64,000 nt of DNA from contig NZ_OU745373.1 of the NCBI RefSeq assembly GCF_916618745.1, positions 496,001 to 560,000 on the forward strand. The letters are read 5' to 3'. The DNA is from Cardiobacterium sp. Marseille-Q4385. Lineage in GTDB: Bacteria > Pseudomonadota > Gammaproteobacteria > Cardiobacteriales > Cardiobacteriaceae. Position numbers and translations under genes: made by a program. Each line of letters begins with the position of its first letter. Position 1 is the first letter of the stretch. Shown here one piece after another: positions 8,372 through 16,680 of this stretch. The notes beneath the pieces are model-generated. The model had not been told where the DNA came from. It saw nothing but the letters and a program-made list of their open reading frames with translations, and did no database searches.

Positions 8372-9451
8372 TCAGGCCTTACCCTTGCGTTTCTCGCATT
8401 CGTCCCACACGCCCTGCACATACATGACGCCGAGGGCGCGGTCGTAAAGACCATAGCCGGGACGGCACTGTTCCCCCCAGATGTGGCGACCGTGGTCGGG
8501 GCGCCAGTAGCCGGTGAAGCCCACATCGTGATAAGTGCGCACAATTTCGGCGATATCGAGCGAGCCGTCGCTGCTCAGGTGCGAAGTTTCGATGAAGTCG
8601 CCGTTGTCAAAACGCTTGATGTTGCGGATGTGGGCGAAGGGGATGCGGTCGTGGAAATCACGAATCATCTGCGGAAGATCGTTATCCGGATTCGGGCCGA
8701 GCGCGCCGCTGCACAGGGTCAGGCCATTGCTGGGGCTGTCCACCATTTCCACGATGGCTTTGAGGTCGGCGTAATTTTTGACGATGCGCGGCAGGCCGAA
8801 GATGGAAAACGGCGGATCGTCGGGGTGGATACCCATCTTGATGCCGGCAGCTTCGGCGGTCGGGATGATGGCTTCGAGGAAATATTTGAGGTTTTTGCGC
8901 AAATCGTCTTCGCTTACGTTTTTATAAGCGTCAAAAAGCTTGTCGAGATGCGCGAGCCGCTCCGGTTCCCAGCCGGGCAGGGTCAGCCCTTGCGAACCTT
9001 CAGCGACGCTTTTCACCAGTTGCTTCGGATCAAGGTCTTTCATTGCGCCATGATCGTAGAAAAGCGCGGTCGAGCCGTCGCCGTTGAAACTGGGGTGGAA
9101 AAGGTCGGTGCGCATCCAGTCGAAAACGGGCATGAAGTTGTAGCAGACGACCTTCACCCCGTGCTTGCCGAGATTTTTCAGGCTTTCTTTATAGTTTTCA
9201 ATGTACTGCTCGCGTTCCGGCAGGCCGAGCTTGATCGCTTCGTGGACGTTGACGCTTTCCACGACGTCGATATTGAGGCCGTATTTCGCCGCCTGTTCTT
9301 TGACTTCGATGATGCGGTTTTCCGGCCAGACTTCACCGGCAGCCATATCGTGCAGCGCCCAGACGACGCCGGTCATGCTGGGAATTTGCCGGATGGCTTC
9401 GAGGGATACGGTGTCGTTGCCTTCGCCGTACCAGCGGAATGTGGTTTTCAT
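8372..9451 (-). CDS. uxuA: mannonate dehydratase
   Basis: A 359-residue enzyme converting D-mannonate to 2-keto-3-deoxygluconate. The N-terminus MKTTFRWYGEGNDTVSL, the GVKVVCYNFMPVFDWMRTD segment, MGIHPDDPPFSIFGLPRIV and the C-terminal YWRPDHGRHIWGE with metal-binding His and Asp residues are diagnostic of UxuA. It is a few dozen residues shorter than the E. coli protein but complete at both ends, as in the short UxuA subgroup. It is the first gene of the minus-strand cluster; a UxuR/ExuR-like operator lies about 130 bp upstream. Confidence 0.95.
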   Translation of the reverse strand: MKTTFRWYGEGNDTVSLEAIRQIPSMTGVVWALHDMAAGEVWPENRIIEVKEQAAKYGLNIDVVESVNVHEAIKLGLPEREQYIENYKESLKNLGKHGVKVVCYNFMPVFDWMRTDLFHPSFNGDGSTALFYDHGAMKDLDPKQLVKSVAEGSQGLTLPGWEPERLAHLDKLFDAYKNVSEDDLRKNLKYFLEAIIPTAEAAGIKMGIHPDDPPFSIFGLPRIVKNYADLKAIVEMVDSPSNGLTLCSGALGPNPDNDLPQMIRDFHDRIPFAHIRNIKRFDNGDFIETSHLSSDGSLDIAEIVRTYHDVGFTGYWRPDHGRHIWGEQCRPGYGLYDRALGVMYVQGVWDECEKRKGKA

Positions 9452-9578
9452 AGTGGCTCCTGTATGGGAAGTGTTAAACCAATTTTGTTTGCCCGCTCCG
9501 CTTTTTGATGATGGGCATCGCAGGATTTTTAATTTTGAGCGGTGCTATATTGCCATTAAATAGATAGATGGCGCAATA

Positions 9579-9592
9579 AATGGTTAACCAAT
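9579..9592. promoter_or_regulatory. UxuR/ExuR-like (GntR-family) operator candidate
   Basis: AATGGTTAACCAAT contains the perfect 10-bp palindrome TGGTTAACCA and matches 12 of 14 positions of the core of the E. coli UxuR/ExuR box (ATTGGTATACCAAT). It lies in the 178-bp gap upstream of uxuA, and a second half-site (AAACCAATT) occurs at about 9476-9484. The regulator gene is not in the window. Confidence 0.55.
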
Positions 9593-9629
9593 ATGCTGAT
9601 GGCGTTTGACCGGCGTTTGTTGCAGTCGC

Positions 9630-10178
9630 TCAGGGATAGTAGTGCACCAGATGGGCGAGGTAGTCCTGCGCACTTTGCGCTACGGCAGCACGGGCGGTGT
9701 CGTCATAGGCGGCGTTGCTGTCAATGCCGTGCCAGTGAAAGAGCGGCTGCCAGGCGGCACGACAGTAGCGTAAGGTCAGCTCGAAGGAACGCAGCACTTC
9801 AGCGACGGTGCAGCCGATGGCACCGTCAGCAGTGTAATCAGCCGCTGGCGCACCAAGCGAGACGGCGATACCCGCTTTTTTGCCAACAAGGGCGGTGGCG
9901 CGTGAACCGTAGGCCCAGCCGTGGGTAAGCACGTCATCCAGCCATTGCTTCAGGAGCGGTGGACAGTTAAACCAGTACACGGGGAATTGCAGGATGAAGG
10001 CAGCATGCGCATCCACCAATGCCTGTTCAGCGGCAACGTCAATGCGCCCGCCGGGATAGCGACGGTAGAGCTCATGCACGGTGTAGCGCTCAGGTTGCTG
10101 CGCCAGCGCATCCGCCCAGGCGCGGTTCACGGTGGATTGGTCGAGGTTGGGATGGGCGAGAATGACGAGGGTTTTCAT
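9630..10178 (-). CDS. NAD(P)H dehydrogenase (quinone), flavodoxin-fold
   Basis: A 182-residue protein of the KefF/MdaB/YwrO-like family: FMN- and NAD(P)H-dependent two-electron reductases of quinones. Visible marks are MKTLVILAHPNLDQSTVN (flavin phosphate-binding N-terminus), FPVYWFNCPPLLKQWLDDVL and WAYGSRATALVGKKAGI. The ATG at 10178 follows an AAGGACACCC sequence. It is divergent from an HxlR regulator with about 100 bp between starts, the usual arrangement in which HxlR controls a redox enzyme. Confidence 0.85.
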   Translation of the reverse strand: MKTLVILAHPNLDQSTVNRAWADALAQQPERYTVHELYRRYPGGRIDVAAEQALVDAHAAFILQFPVYWFNCPPLLKQWLDDVLTHGWAYGSRATALVGKKAGIAVSLGAPAADYTADGAIGCTVAEVLRSFELTLRYCRAAWQPLFHWHGIDSNAAYDDTARAAVAQSAQDYLAHLVHYYP

Positions 10179-10277
10179 GGGTGTCCTTTGATACAAGTGT
10201 GGGGTGCAGCTTACAATCCCGCGCCTTCCGCGCCCAGTACGCACGCCTGCGTAAGCCACTAACCCCAAGGAAAGTCC

Positions 10278-10625
10278 ATGCTGCACACCCCCTGCCAAAA
10301 AGAAGCACAATTGCTCGTCGATACTGGCTTCGGCCATACCCTGTCGCTCATTGGCGGCAAATACAAAATGGTGGTTCTCTACTGGCTGGGCAAGGAATCG
10401 CCGACCCGCTTCAACACTTTGCAGCGGCGCATCGGCGGCATCTCTTATAAGACGCTGGCTGCCACCCTGAAAGCACTGGAGCGCGACGGTCTCATCTCGC
10501 GCACGGAATATCCGCAAATCCCGCCGAAAGTTGAATATGCCCTGACCGCGCGTGGCCGATCGCTGCTGCCAGTGCTGGATGCGATGTGCGCCTGGGGGCG
10601 GGCGCACCGCGAAGCGTCCTGGTGA
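10278..10625 (+). CDS. HxlR-family winged-helix transcriptional regulator
   Basis: A 115-residue regulator with the HxlR pattern: LSLIGGKYKMVVLYWL, FNTLQRRIGGISYKTLAATLKALERDGLISR (recognition helix and wing) and VEYALTARGRSLLPVLDAM. The ATG at 10278 is preceded by AAGGAAAG. The divergent oxidoreductase gene is the likely target (inference from layout). A conserved-looking Cys in LHTPCQKE could serve redox or electrophile sensing as in some relatives. Confidence 0.9.
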   Translation: MLHTPCQKEAQLLVDTGFGHTLSLIGGKYKMVVLYWLGKESPTRFNTLQRRIGGISYKTLAATLKALERDGLISRTEYPQIPPKVEYALTARGRSLLPVLDAMCAWGRAHREASW

Positions 10626-11325
10626 AGCGTGTTTGTCTGTCGTCGGCAGACCTCATTTATGCGGCGATAAAACCGTCACGAAATCGCTGTGATAACCGGG
10701 GTAGATAGCGGGTTTTGTCATGATTGCCCGCAGTGCTTTTGCGTATCATGGCGCTGTTTTCTTCCAGGAGAGTCGTATGAACCGGCGCGTGGCGTTTTCC
10801 CGTGAATTGTTGGCCGAACTGCCCCAGTGGGAGGCAAGCGGCTGGATTTCCCCCGAACAAGCGGCACTGTTGCGGGCGCGTTATGCGCTGCCCGTGCAGC
10901 ATCGGGGACAGTGGTGGCAAATGGTGCTGTCGCTTTTTGCCGCGCTCTGTGTCGGCGCGGGGGTTATCGCGCTTTTCGCCGCCAACTGGGCCAGTTTGTC
11001 GCGCCCGCTGCGGGTGGTGCTGTCGCTAACGCCGCTTGTCCTCTCGCAGGCGGCGCTCTTTTTTGCCTGCTGGCGTCGCCCGGCGAGTACGGTATGGCGC
11101 GAAGGCAGTGCGCTCCTGGTTACGCTGTCGGTCGGCGCGGCGATTGGCCTGATCGCGCAGACGTATCATGTGGAAGAAAATCTGCCCGCGTTTTTGCGCG
11201 TCTGGTTGCTGCTGACGCTGCCGCTGGTCTATGTCGCGCGCAGTTGGGCGGTGGCGTTTTTCGCGGCGTTTCTAGCGCATGTGTTCGGTTCGCATGGTGG
11301 TCATACCTTGTCCGCCTTTGTCTTA

Positions 11326-12167
11326 GAACGTGTTCATTGTCTCAGCCTCTGCTGTAAACTATCGGCATGAACAGAAAAACCTACCCAAGCGATATCAGTC
11401 GCGAGCAATTTGCGCCTCTCCTCCCCCTGCTGGAAAGTGCCCGTAAACGCACAGCGCCACGTCAGGTGGACTTGTACGATGTCTTTTGTGCCATTCTCTA
11501 CCTGCAACGCACTGGCTGCTCCTGGCGCGCTTTGCCGGGCGATTTCCCCAAATGGCGCACCGTGCATTCCTACTTCCAGAGATGGACTGAGCCACGCGAG
11601 AGTGGCATCAGCATCCTTGAGGAAGCATTAAAAAAATCAGGTAGTTGCGGAGCGCCGCAAGCAGGGGCATCATGAAGCAACCACTTTCCTGATTATTGAT
11701 GCGCAGAGTGTGAAGAACACGGATACCGCCATGGAAAAAGGCTACGATGCGGGCAAGAAGGTTAGCGGTATCAAGCGGCATATAGCGGTTGACACGCAGG
11801 GTTTGCCGCATGCGCTTGCGGTAACGACGGCGGATGTTACGGATAGAAAAGGCTGCCTGCTAGCATTGGAACGTGGGCGGGATAATCTTGGGGCGGTACA
11901 AAAAATCCTTGCTGACGGTGGTTACACGGGTAAGGCATTTGCTTCGTCAGTACAGGAGTTGATTGGTGCGGAGGTAGAGATTGCCAAACGAAACGAATTA
12001 CACCGCTTTGCGGTATTGCCAAAGCGATGGGTAGTCGAGCGCAGTTTTTCCTGGTTGGAAAAGAACAGACGGCTTTGGAAAAACTGCGAGCGTAAGTTGA
12101 GTACCAGTCTGCAAATGGTAGCTTTGGCTTTCTTGGGAGTCCTGCTACGAAGACTATGAACACGCTC
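11326..12167 (+). mobile_element. IS5-family (IS427-like) insertion sequence, copy B, complete
   Basis: An 842-bp element with imperfect terminal inverted repeats (left GAACGTGTTCATTGTCT, right end read inward GAGCGTGTTCATAGTCT). It is flanked by a 3-bp duplication TTA at 11323-11325 and 12168-12170, agreeing with the TNA target known for the IS427 group. It carries one transposase in two frames. It interrupts a DUF2157 gene and is nearly identical to copy A at the window start. Confidence 0.95.
11367..12159 (+). CDS. IS5-family transposase, two-frame (frameshift) gene
   Basis: The first frame, 11367-11675, encodes the N-terminal helix-turn-helix part (MNRKTYPSDISREQFAPLLP). The catalytic part lies in another frame, open from 11632 to 12159, with FLIIDAQSVKNTDTA, a central DGGYTGKAF and WVVERSFSWLEKNRR, the DDE motifs of IS5 transposases. 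A run of seven A at 11630-11636 lies in the overlap and is the likely slippage site. The layout is the same in copy A, so the shift is a property of the element rather than damage. Confidence 0.85.
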
Positions 12168-12904
12168 TTAGGAGAGTGGGAATATCTGGGCTATGTCGCC
12201 GCGTTTTTGCCGTGGCTCTTCTGGCAGCGGCAATGGCTGCAGCCTTATGGCGCCCAAGCGGGCGTGTGGCGCACGTTTGCCGCGCTGCATAGTGTCGTCT
12301 TTATCCTGATTCTCTGCGCCAACAGCCACAACCTTGGCTCCTTGTCCGCCTGGGTCTGCCTGTCCGCTTTCTACCTTGCCAGCCGCACCCTGTTGCCCGC
12401 CTGGCGCAATGTGATGGTACTGCTCAGTAAAATCGCCCTCGCCTTGCTGCTTCTGTTCAGTGCGGATTTCTTGATGTACAACAACTTTATCGACTCACTG
12501 CTGGCCGATCTGCGGCTGCTGACGGTAAGCGGCGTGTTGCTGCTCTTTGCCGCCTGCCGCTGGCGACGGCTGGAATGGTGGGATGTGCTGTTCGTGGCAA
12601 GCGGTATCGCGGTGCATCTCCTCGCCTCGCAGGGGATGCCTATCCGTTACGGCGATGCCTGGCCGTGGCTGCCGACCGTCTTCATTATCGTCCTCGGTCT
12701 GTGGCGGGCACGGCTTGATCTTGACCGCAGCCTCTTTGCCGTCAATTCAGCGCTCATCTGGGTACTGATGGCGCTGTTCCTGCGCTTCGTCGGCGATAAC
12801 ATGCCGCTGTGGATCAAGGGGCTGGTCTTCATTATCGCCGGTCTTGCCTTCTTCATCGTCAACCTGCACCTCGCCCGCCGCCCACGTCCGAACGGAGTAT
12901 CCGC

Positions 12905-13495
12905 ATGAAAAACCGTCTCGTCTTATTGTTGCTACCCCTGGTTTTTGCCCTGCAATGGGCTGTGCCCCTGATGCAGGTGGTGCGTGGTGAGGGCATTCTG
13001 CGTGAAGGCGTCGCACTGCGTCTGGAATTGCAGCCGGTTGACCCGCTTGATGTGCTGCGCGGCCGCTATCTGGCGTTAGCCTTCCCGGAAGAGGAGAAAG
13101 AGCACACCCTGCCCCCCGGCGTACAAGGCGGCGACACCATCTACGTTGTGCTGGAAGCGGGAAAAGACGGCCTCGCCCACATCACCCGCCTGAGCCATAG
13201 CGCGCAAGACGGCGCCTTTGCCTACACTATCCCGGACGGATACAAGGCGGGCGACTCCATCCGCATCAACATCCCGCTCACCCGCTACTACCTGCCGGAA
13301 GAAGATGCGGTGAAAATCGACGAACTGTTCCGCTTCCGCAACAACGAAAGCCCGCACAGCAACGCCACCCTCGGCGTACGCATCAAGGACGGGCAAATTG
13401 TCGCCGAAAGCCTGTGGCTCGACGGCCAGCCTTACCGCGACTGGCTGCGCAACTACCAGAGTACGCAGAGCAAAGCCGCCGCGCAAACACCCTGA
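12905..13495 (+). CDS. GDYXXLXY domain-containing protein
   Basis: A 196-residue protein with an N-terminal hydrophobic segment (MKNRLVLLLLPLVFALQWAVPL) that can act as a signal anchor. The family motif appears as DPLDVLRGRYLALAF, and later RYYLPEEDAVKIDELFR is typical. Function is unknown; the family is found beside DUF2157/DUF4401 membrane proteins. The ATG at 12905 overlaps the stop of the interrupted DUF2157 gene, so it may now lack coupled translation. Confidence 0.85.
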   Translation: MKNRLVLLLLPLVFALQWAVPLMQVVRGEGILREGVALRLELQPVDPLDVLRGRYLALAFPEEEKEHTLPPGVQGGDTIYVVLEAGKDGLAHITRLSHSAQDGAFAYTIPDGYKAGDSIRINIPLTRYYLPEEDAVKIDELFRFRNNESPHSNATLGVRIKDGQIVAESLWLDGQPYRDWLRNYQSTQSKAAAQTP

Positions 13496-13511
13496 AGAGG
13501 AAGTACTTGCC

Positions 13512-13919
13512 ATGCACACCATCCACGTTGAACATTTGGGCGCCCTGCATAACCGCGCCACCCGTTATGACAACCAAAGCAGTGTCGCCAGCGATGCGCC
13601 AGCGGGCAGCGGCGGCAAAGGCGAGCACTTCTCGCCGCTGGATTACTTCGCCGCAGCGTTGGCCTTCTGCTGCCTGACGCAAATGGCAAAAAAAGCGGCG
13701 GCGCAAGGTATCGACAACCTGGCCGTCAGCGCGGACGTCGGTAAAAACATGGCCAACGACCCGCTACGCGTCAGCGAAATCATCATCGATTTCCATCTCA
13801 GCCGGACACTGGACGCCGATACCCGCAGCATCATCGAAGCCGCCGCCCGCCATTGCCCGGTCGCGAACAGCCTGTCCGCCGAACTCAAACAGACCATGCG
13901 CTTTCATTACGATGCCTGA
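13512..13919 (+). CDS. OsmC-family protein
   Basis: A 135-residue OsmC/Ohr-fold protein. The two conserved cysteine regions are visible: FSPLDYFAAALAFCCLTQMAKKAA and ARHCPVANSL. Family members reduce organic hydroperoxides or act in osmotic and redox stress. GAGGAAG precedes the ATG at 13512. It follows the GDYXXLXY gene by 16 bp and may be cotranscribed with it. Confidence 0.88.
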   Translation: MHTIHVEHLGALHNRATRYDNQSSVASDAPAGSGGKGEHFSPLDYFAAALAFCCLTQMAKKAAAQGIDNLAVSADVGKNMANDPLRVSEIIIDFHLSRTLDADTRSIIEAAARHCPVANSLSAELKQTMRFHYDA

Positions 13920-14048
13920 TCTGTCCCGAAACAGACAACACAATATAGGTGGCCTACTGCCGCCTGTATTGATTTCGACCGCCCATAACCACATGACCAA
14001 AGCGTGCACCTGGGCTTTTCTCAAACTCAACGGAGTATCAAAACCACG

Positions 14049-14462
14049 ATGAATACCGCAAATCACCTCTATCACGCTTGGCATGAGGCGGCCAAAAACC
14101 GCGACACCGATGCCCTTATCGCCCTCTACCACGATGACGCCGAACTAGAATCGCCGCTGGTGCCTATCATCCTGCAACGTGAAGACGGTACTCTGCGTGG
14201 CAAAGCCGAAATCCGAGCCTTCCTCGAAGAAGGTACACGCCGTCGCCCGAATGAATGGGTACGCTGGTACCGCGACGCCAACTACTACACTGGTGGCGAC
14301 ATCCTTATCTGGGAATATCCACGGCAAACTCCGGACGGTAACCAAGTCGACATCCTCGAACTCATGCAGCACCGCGACGGCAAAATCTACCGCCACCGTA
14401 TCTACTGGGGCTGGTTCGGCACACAAATGCTGATTCACTCCGCGTTAGCCAAACAGGCATAG
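14049..14462 (+). CDS. SnoaL/NTF2-like protein
   Basis: A 137-residue protein with the NTF2-like alpha+beta signature: HEAAKNRDTDALIALYHDDAELESPL, GTLRGKAEIRAFLEEG and ILELMQHRDGKIYRHRIYWGW. The family includes small cyclases, isomerases and ligand-binding proteins, so no reaction can be assigned. CGGAG precedes the ATG at 14049 by 11 nt. Confidence 0.8.
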   Translation: MNTANHLYHAWHEAAKNRDTDALIALYHDDAELESPLVPIILQREDGTLRGKAEIRAFLEEGTRRRPNEWVRWYRDANYYTGGDILIWEYPRQTPDGNQVDILELMQHRDGKIYRHRIYWGWFGTQMLIHSALAKQA

Positions 14463-14582
14463 GCATCAGCCTGTCTTGGCAAGCGGAAAATCTCTAATCC
14501 GCAAAGAAGCATCGCCTCCCTCGCTGAACGAGGCAATGCTTACGCTGCTTGGCAGCGAACCTGTATTTATCCCGCCCAATGG

Positions 14583-15404
14583 CTATCCGGCAAACTCGGC
14601 ATCTTCGTATTCACCGTCGGCGTTGATGCTGACCATGATGACGTGGCCCCAGAAGATGTTGTCGTCGTCAAACCAGGCGGTAAAGCCGCCTTCTTCACTA
14701 ATGGTGATTTCTTCCAGGCGGATGCGGCGGGCAAATTCGGCTTCGCTGAGGTTAGGGTTACCGTTTTCTGCGTCTTCCTGCCATTCGCGGGCGGTTGTAA
14801 TGAGTGCGCGCGCGGCGTGAGCGGTGAGGCGGTCGTGCCAATCCTGTGGCGCGGCGTAGAGGCGGTGCAGGGTGGCGATAGCGGCGGCGGTGGGGCTTTC
14901 TTGCTCGTCGTCGCTATCAAGCGCGAGGCGGATGGTATGCCCCAGCCATTCGACTTCGCCGTTGTAGGTGTTGAATTTTTTGTTCAGCACGAAGGGGGCA
15001 AACGGCGCTTCTTGCCAGGTGATGGCTTGCTGATAAGCGCTGCGGATGGTTTCCAGCTCACGATCGGCGGTATCTGCCGCGAGTATATCCAGCAGCCGGA
15101 AGTAGTGCGGCGCGGTTTTGTGCGGGCAGACACGCAAGCGGTAAAGGGTGAGGTCGCGGAAGCGAGGGCGATCGTCGCTTTCGAGTTCGGCATCGTTTGC
15201 CGGCCAGGAGACACTGCCTTCTTCGTGGTGCAGTTGGTCACCGTCTTTGTAGGCGATGATGTCGCAATTGGCAGACCAGATAAGCGCTTTGCCCGCTCTG
15301 CCTGCCCCTTCGCAGTCTTCACCGCTGAGGATGGTGATTTCCCGGGCTTCGTCATGGTAAAGGGCGGCGAAGGCGGCGCGTTCGCTCTTTTCTTGGGCGT
15401 TCAT
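14583..15404 (-). CDS. DUF2262 domain-containing protein
   Basis: A 273-residue cytosolic protein with no signal or membrane segment. The C-terminal half, FVLNKKFNTYNGEVEWLGHTIRL followed by ITISEEGGFTAWFDDDNIFWGHVIMVSINADGEYEDAEFAG, matches DUF2262. The N-terminal 120 residues resemble accompanying regions of unknown function. Members are often found singly in mixed accessory regions. Function is unknown. Confidence 0.75.
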   Translation of the reverse strand: MNAQEKSERAAFAALYHDEAREITILSGEDCEGAGRAGKALIWSANCDIIAYKDGDQLHHEEGSVSWPANDAELESDDRPRFRDLTLYRLRVCPHKTAPHYFRLLDILAADTADRELETIRSAYQQAITWQEAPFAPFVLNKKFNTYNGEVEWLGHTIRLALDSDDEQESPTAAAIATLHRLYAAPQDWHDRLTAHAARALITTAREWQEDAENGNPNLSEAEFARRIRLEEITISEEGGFTAWFDDDNIFWGHVIMVSINADGEYEDAEFAG

Positions 15405-15470
15405 GGTTGTCCTGGCTGGTGTGGTTTGTTTGGACAGAGCCCGTGTTTATCCCGCTTGGCGGCGCGTCGC

Positions 15471-15707
15471 TCAGAACCAGATGACTTTGCGGCGGTTGCG
15501 CGGGGAGAAGGTGCCGCCGACCATTTCGCAGTTGCTTTGCGTCATTTCTTCGCGGTATTCGCGGCCATCCGCGCGGATGCCGCGACAGTCGCCTTTGGAG
15601 AGGTTATGTTTGCCGACGGCGGCGGTGGTATCGCCACGGGCGCAAGCGGTAAGGGTGAGGGCGGCAGCCAGGCCGAGGATGAGCAGGGTTTTGTTCATGG
15701 GATTCAT
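15471..15707 (-). CDS. small lipoprotein
   Basis: A 78-residue predicted lipoprotein: MNPMNKTLLILGLAAALTLTAC with lipobox LTAC. The second Met (15698) could equally be the start. The mature part contains KGDCRGIRADGREYREEMTQSNCEMVGGTFSP, with two cysteines spaced for a disulfide. No family is recognised. Confidence 0.65.
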   Translation of the reverse strand: MNPMNKTLLILGLAAALTLTACARGDTTAAVGKHNLSKGDCRGIRADGREYREEMTQSNCEMVGGTFSPRNRRKVIWF

Positions 15708-15728
15708 GGGGTTTGTGTGGGTGGGTTA

Positions 15729-15830
15729 TATCCATTCCAGGTTTTAAGCTGGGAAGGCGGCGCGCGAAGTCCGTGTATGTTTGATACGGCGAGACGCGCT
15801 AACACGCTCAGGTTTTTTCCCGGGATGGGT
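15729..15830. repeat. MITE-like palindromic repeat, copy 1
   Basis: A roughly 100-bp element with imperfect terminal inversions (ATCCATTCCAGG at the left, CCCGGGATGGGT at the right). It shares its core, starting at 15746 (AAGCTGGGAAGGCGGCGCGC), exactly with positions 31827-31846, and then keeps similarity through GATACGGCGAGACGCGCTAACAC. The second copy sits inside a Y RNA. The 3' end of the hydrolase gene (15808) falls within the element. Confidence 0.7.
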
Positions 15831-16674
15831 CTTGCTGTTTGTGAAAGGTTTGGATGGCCGCCCAGAGGATGTCCGGCTGGGCTTTGATGGCTTCGTGGCC
15901 GGCGAAGGGGATGTGCAGCAGGTGCGCGGCAGGGTTTTGTTCGCGCAGCGCTGCCCAGTCGGGCAGGTTCAGCAGGAAATCGTCTTCGCCGCGTACTGCC
16001 AGGATGGGTTGTTTGATGGCGGCGACGCGTTCGTTGGGGTAGCCCGTCGCGCTGTTGTCCAGCCACAGGCGGCGCAGGTCGGCGGTCAGGGTGGTGAGGT
16101 CGGGTTGCGGGTTTTGTTGTTCGTAAGCGGCGACTTGGGCGGACATGTGTTCGCGGAGGAAGTCGGGGGTGAGGCTTTCGTACATGTCGCGCGCGGGTTC
16201 GATTTGGCTGCTGTGCCAGTGGGCGCCGATGGTCAGCACGCTTTGTGCGCGTTCGTCGTTGAGGGCGAGGTGGTAGGCAGCGGTGCCGCCATCGCTGAAG
16301 CCGAGGATGTGGTAAGTGTTGAGGCGGAGGGTGTCGATGAGGTGTTTGGCGTCAGCGGCGATTTGCGCGTAGGTGAGGGGAACGCTGCCGCGCGTGGATT
16401 GGCCGTGGCCACGCGTGTCGTTTTCGATGACGCGGTAGTGTGGGTGCAGGCGCGGCAGGAGCGGGGCGAAGTCGTCTGCCGCTGTACCCAGTCCGCCGTG
16501 CAGGAGGAGGAGCGCAGGGGCGTCGGTTTTGCCGTTATCGCGGTAGTGGAGGATGGCGTCGTGGTAGGTGTGGCTGGTCATGGTTTTTTTCGGTTGGGGT
16601 TGGGCGGTGCTAAGGCGTGGGGTGAGGGCGGCGAGAGCGGCGGCAGTGAGCAGGGTGCGACGGCTGGTCTTCAT
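15808..16674 (-). CDS. alpha/beta hydrolase, exported
   Basis: A 288-residue alpha/beta-hydrolase-fold protein. The N-terminus MKTSRRTLLTAAALAAL resembles a Tat-type or ordinary signal peptide with a twin Arg. The oxyanion motif LLLHGG lies near residue 58, the nucleophile elbow GFSDGG has Ser127, and VRGEDDFLL and FAGHE provide the likely Asp and His. The substrate cannot be told. The last residues (REKT) are encoded by the repeat at 15729-15830. It lies directly downstream of metA on the same strand. Confidence 0.85.
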   Translation of the reverse strand: MKTSRRTLLTAAALAALTPRLSTAQPQPKKTMTSHTYHDAILHYRDNGKTDAPALLLLHGGLGTAADDFAPLLPRLHPHYRVIENDTRGHGQSTRGSVPLTYAQIAADAKHLIDTLRLNTYHILGFSDGGTAAYHLALNDERAQSVLTIGAHWHSSQIEPARDMYESLTPDFLREHMSAQVAAYEQQNPQPDLTTLTADLRRLWLDNSATGYPNERVAAIKQPILAVRGEDDFLLNLPDWAALREQNPAAHLLHIPFAGHEAIKAQPDILWAAIQTFHKQQDPSREKT

Positions 16675-16680
16675 GAGGAA

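Larger units (their letters stand above)
10777..12908 (+). pseudogene. DUF2157 membrane protein gene interrupted by an IS5-family element
   Basis: The 5' part (10777-11325) encodes MNRRVAFSRELLAELPQWEASGWIS and several membrane segments ending HTLSAFVL. The 3' part continues from 12171 as GEWEYLGYVAAFLPW with further membrane helices to 12908. Removing 11326-12167 and one copy of the TTA duplication joins the halves in frame, VL-GEWEYLGY. The N-terminal cytoplasmic segment and multi-helix layout fit DUF2157. The start at 10777 has a CAGGAG site. A GDYXXLXY gene overlaps its stop (ATGA), the typical partner. The IS disrupts the product. Confidence 0.9.
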
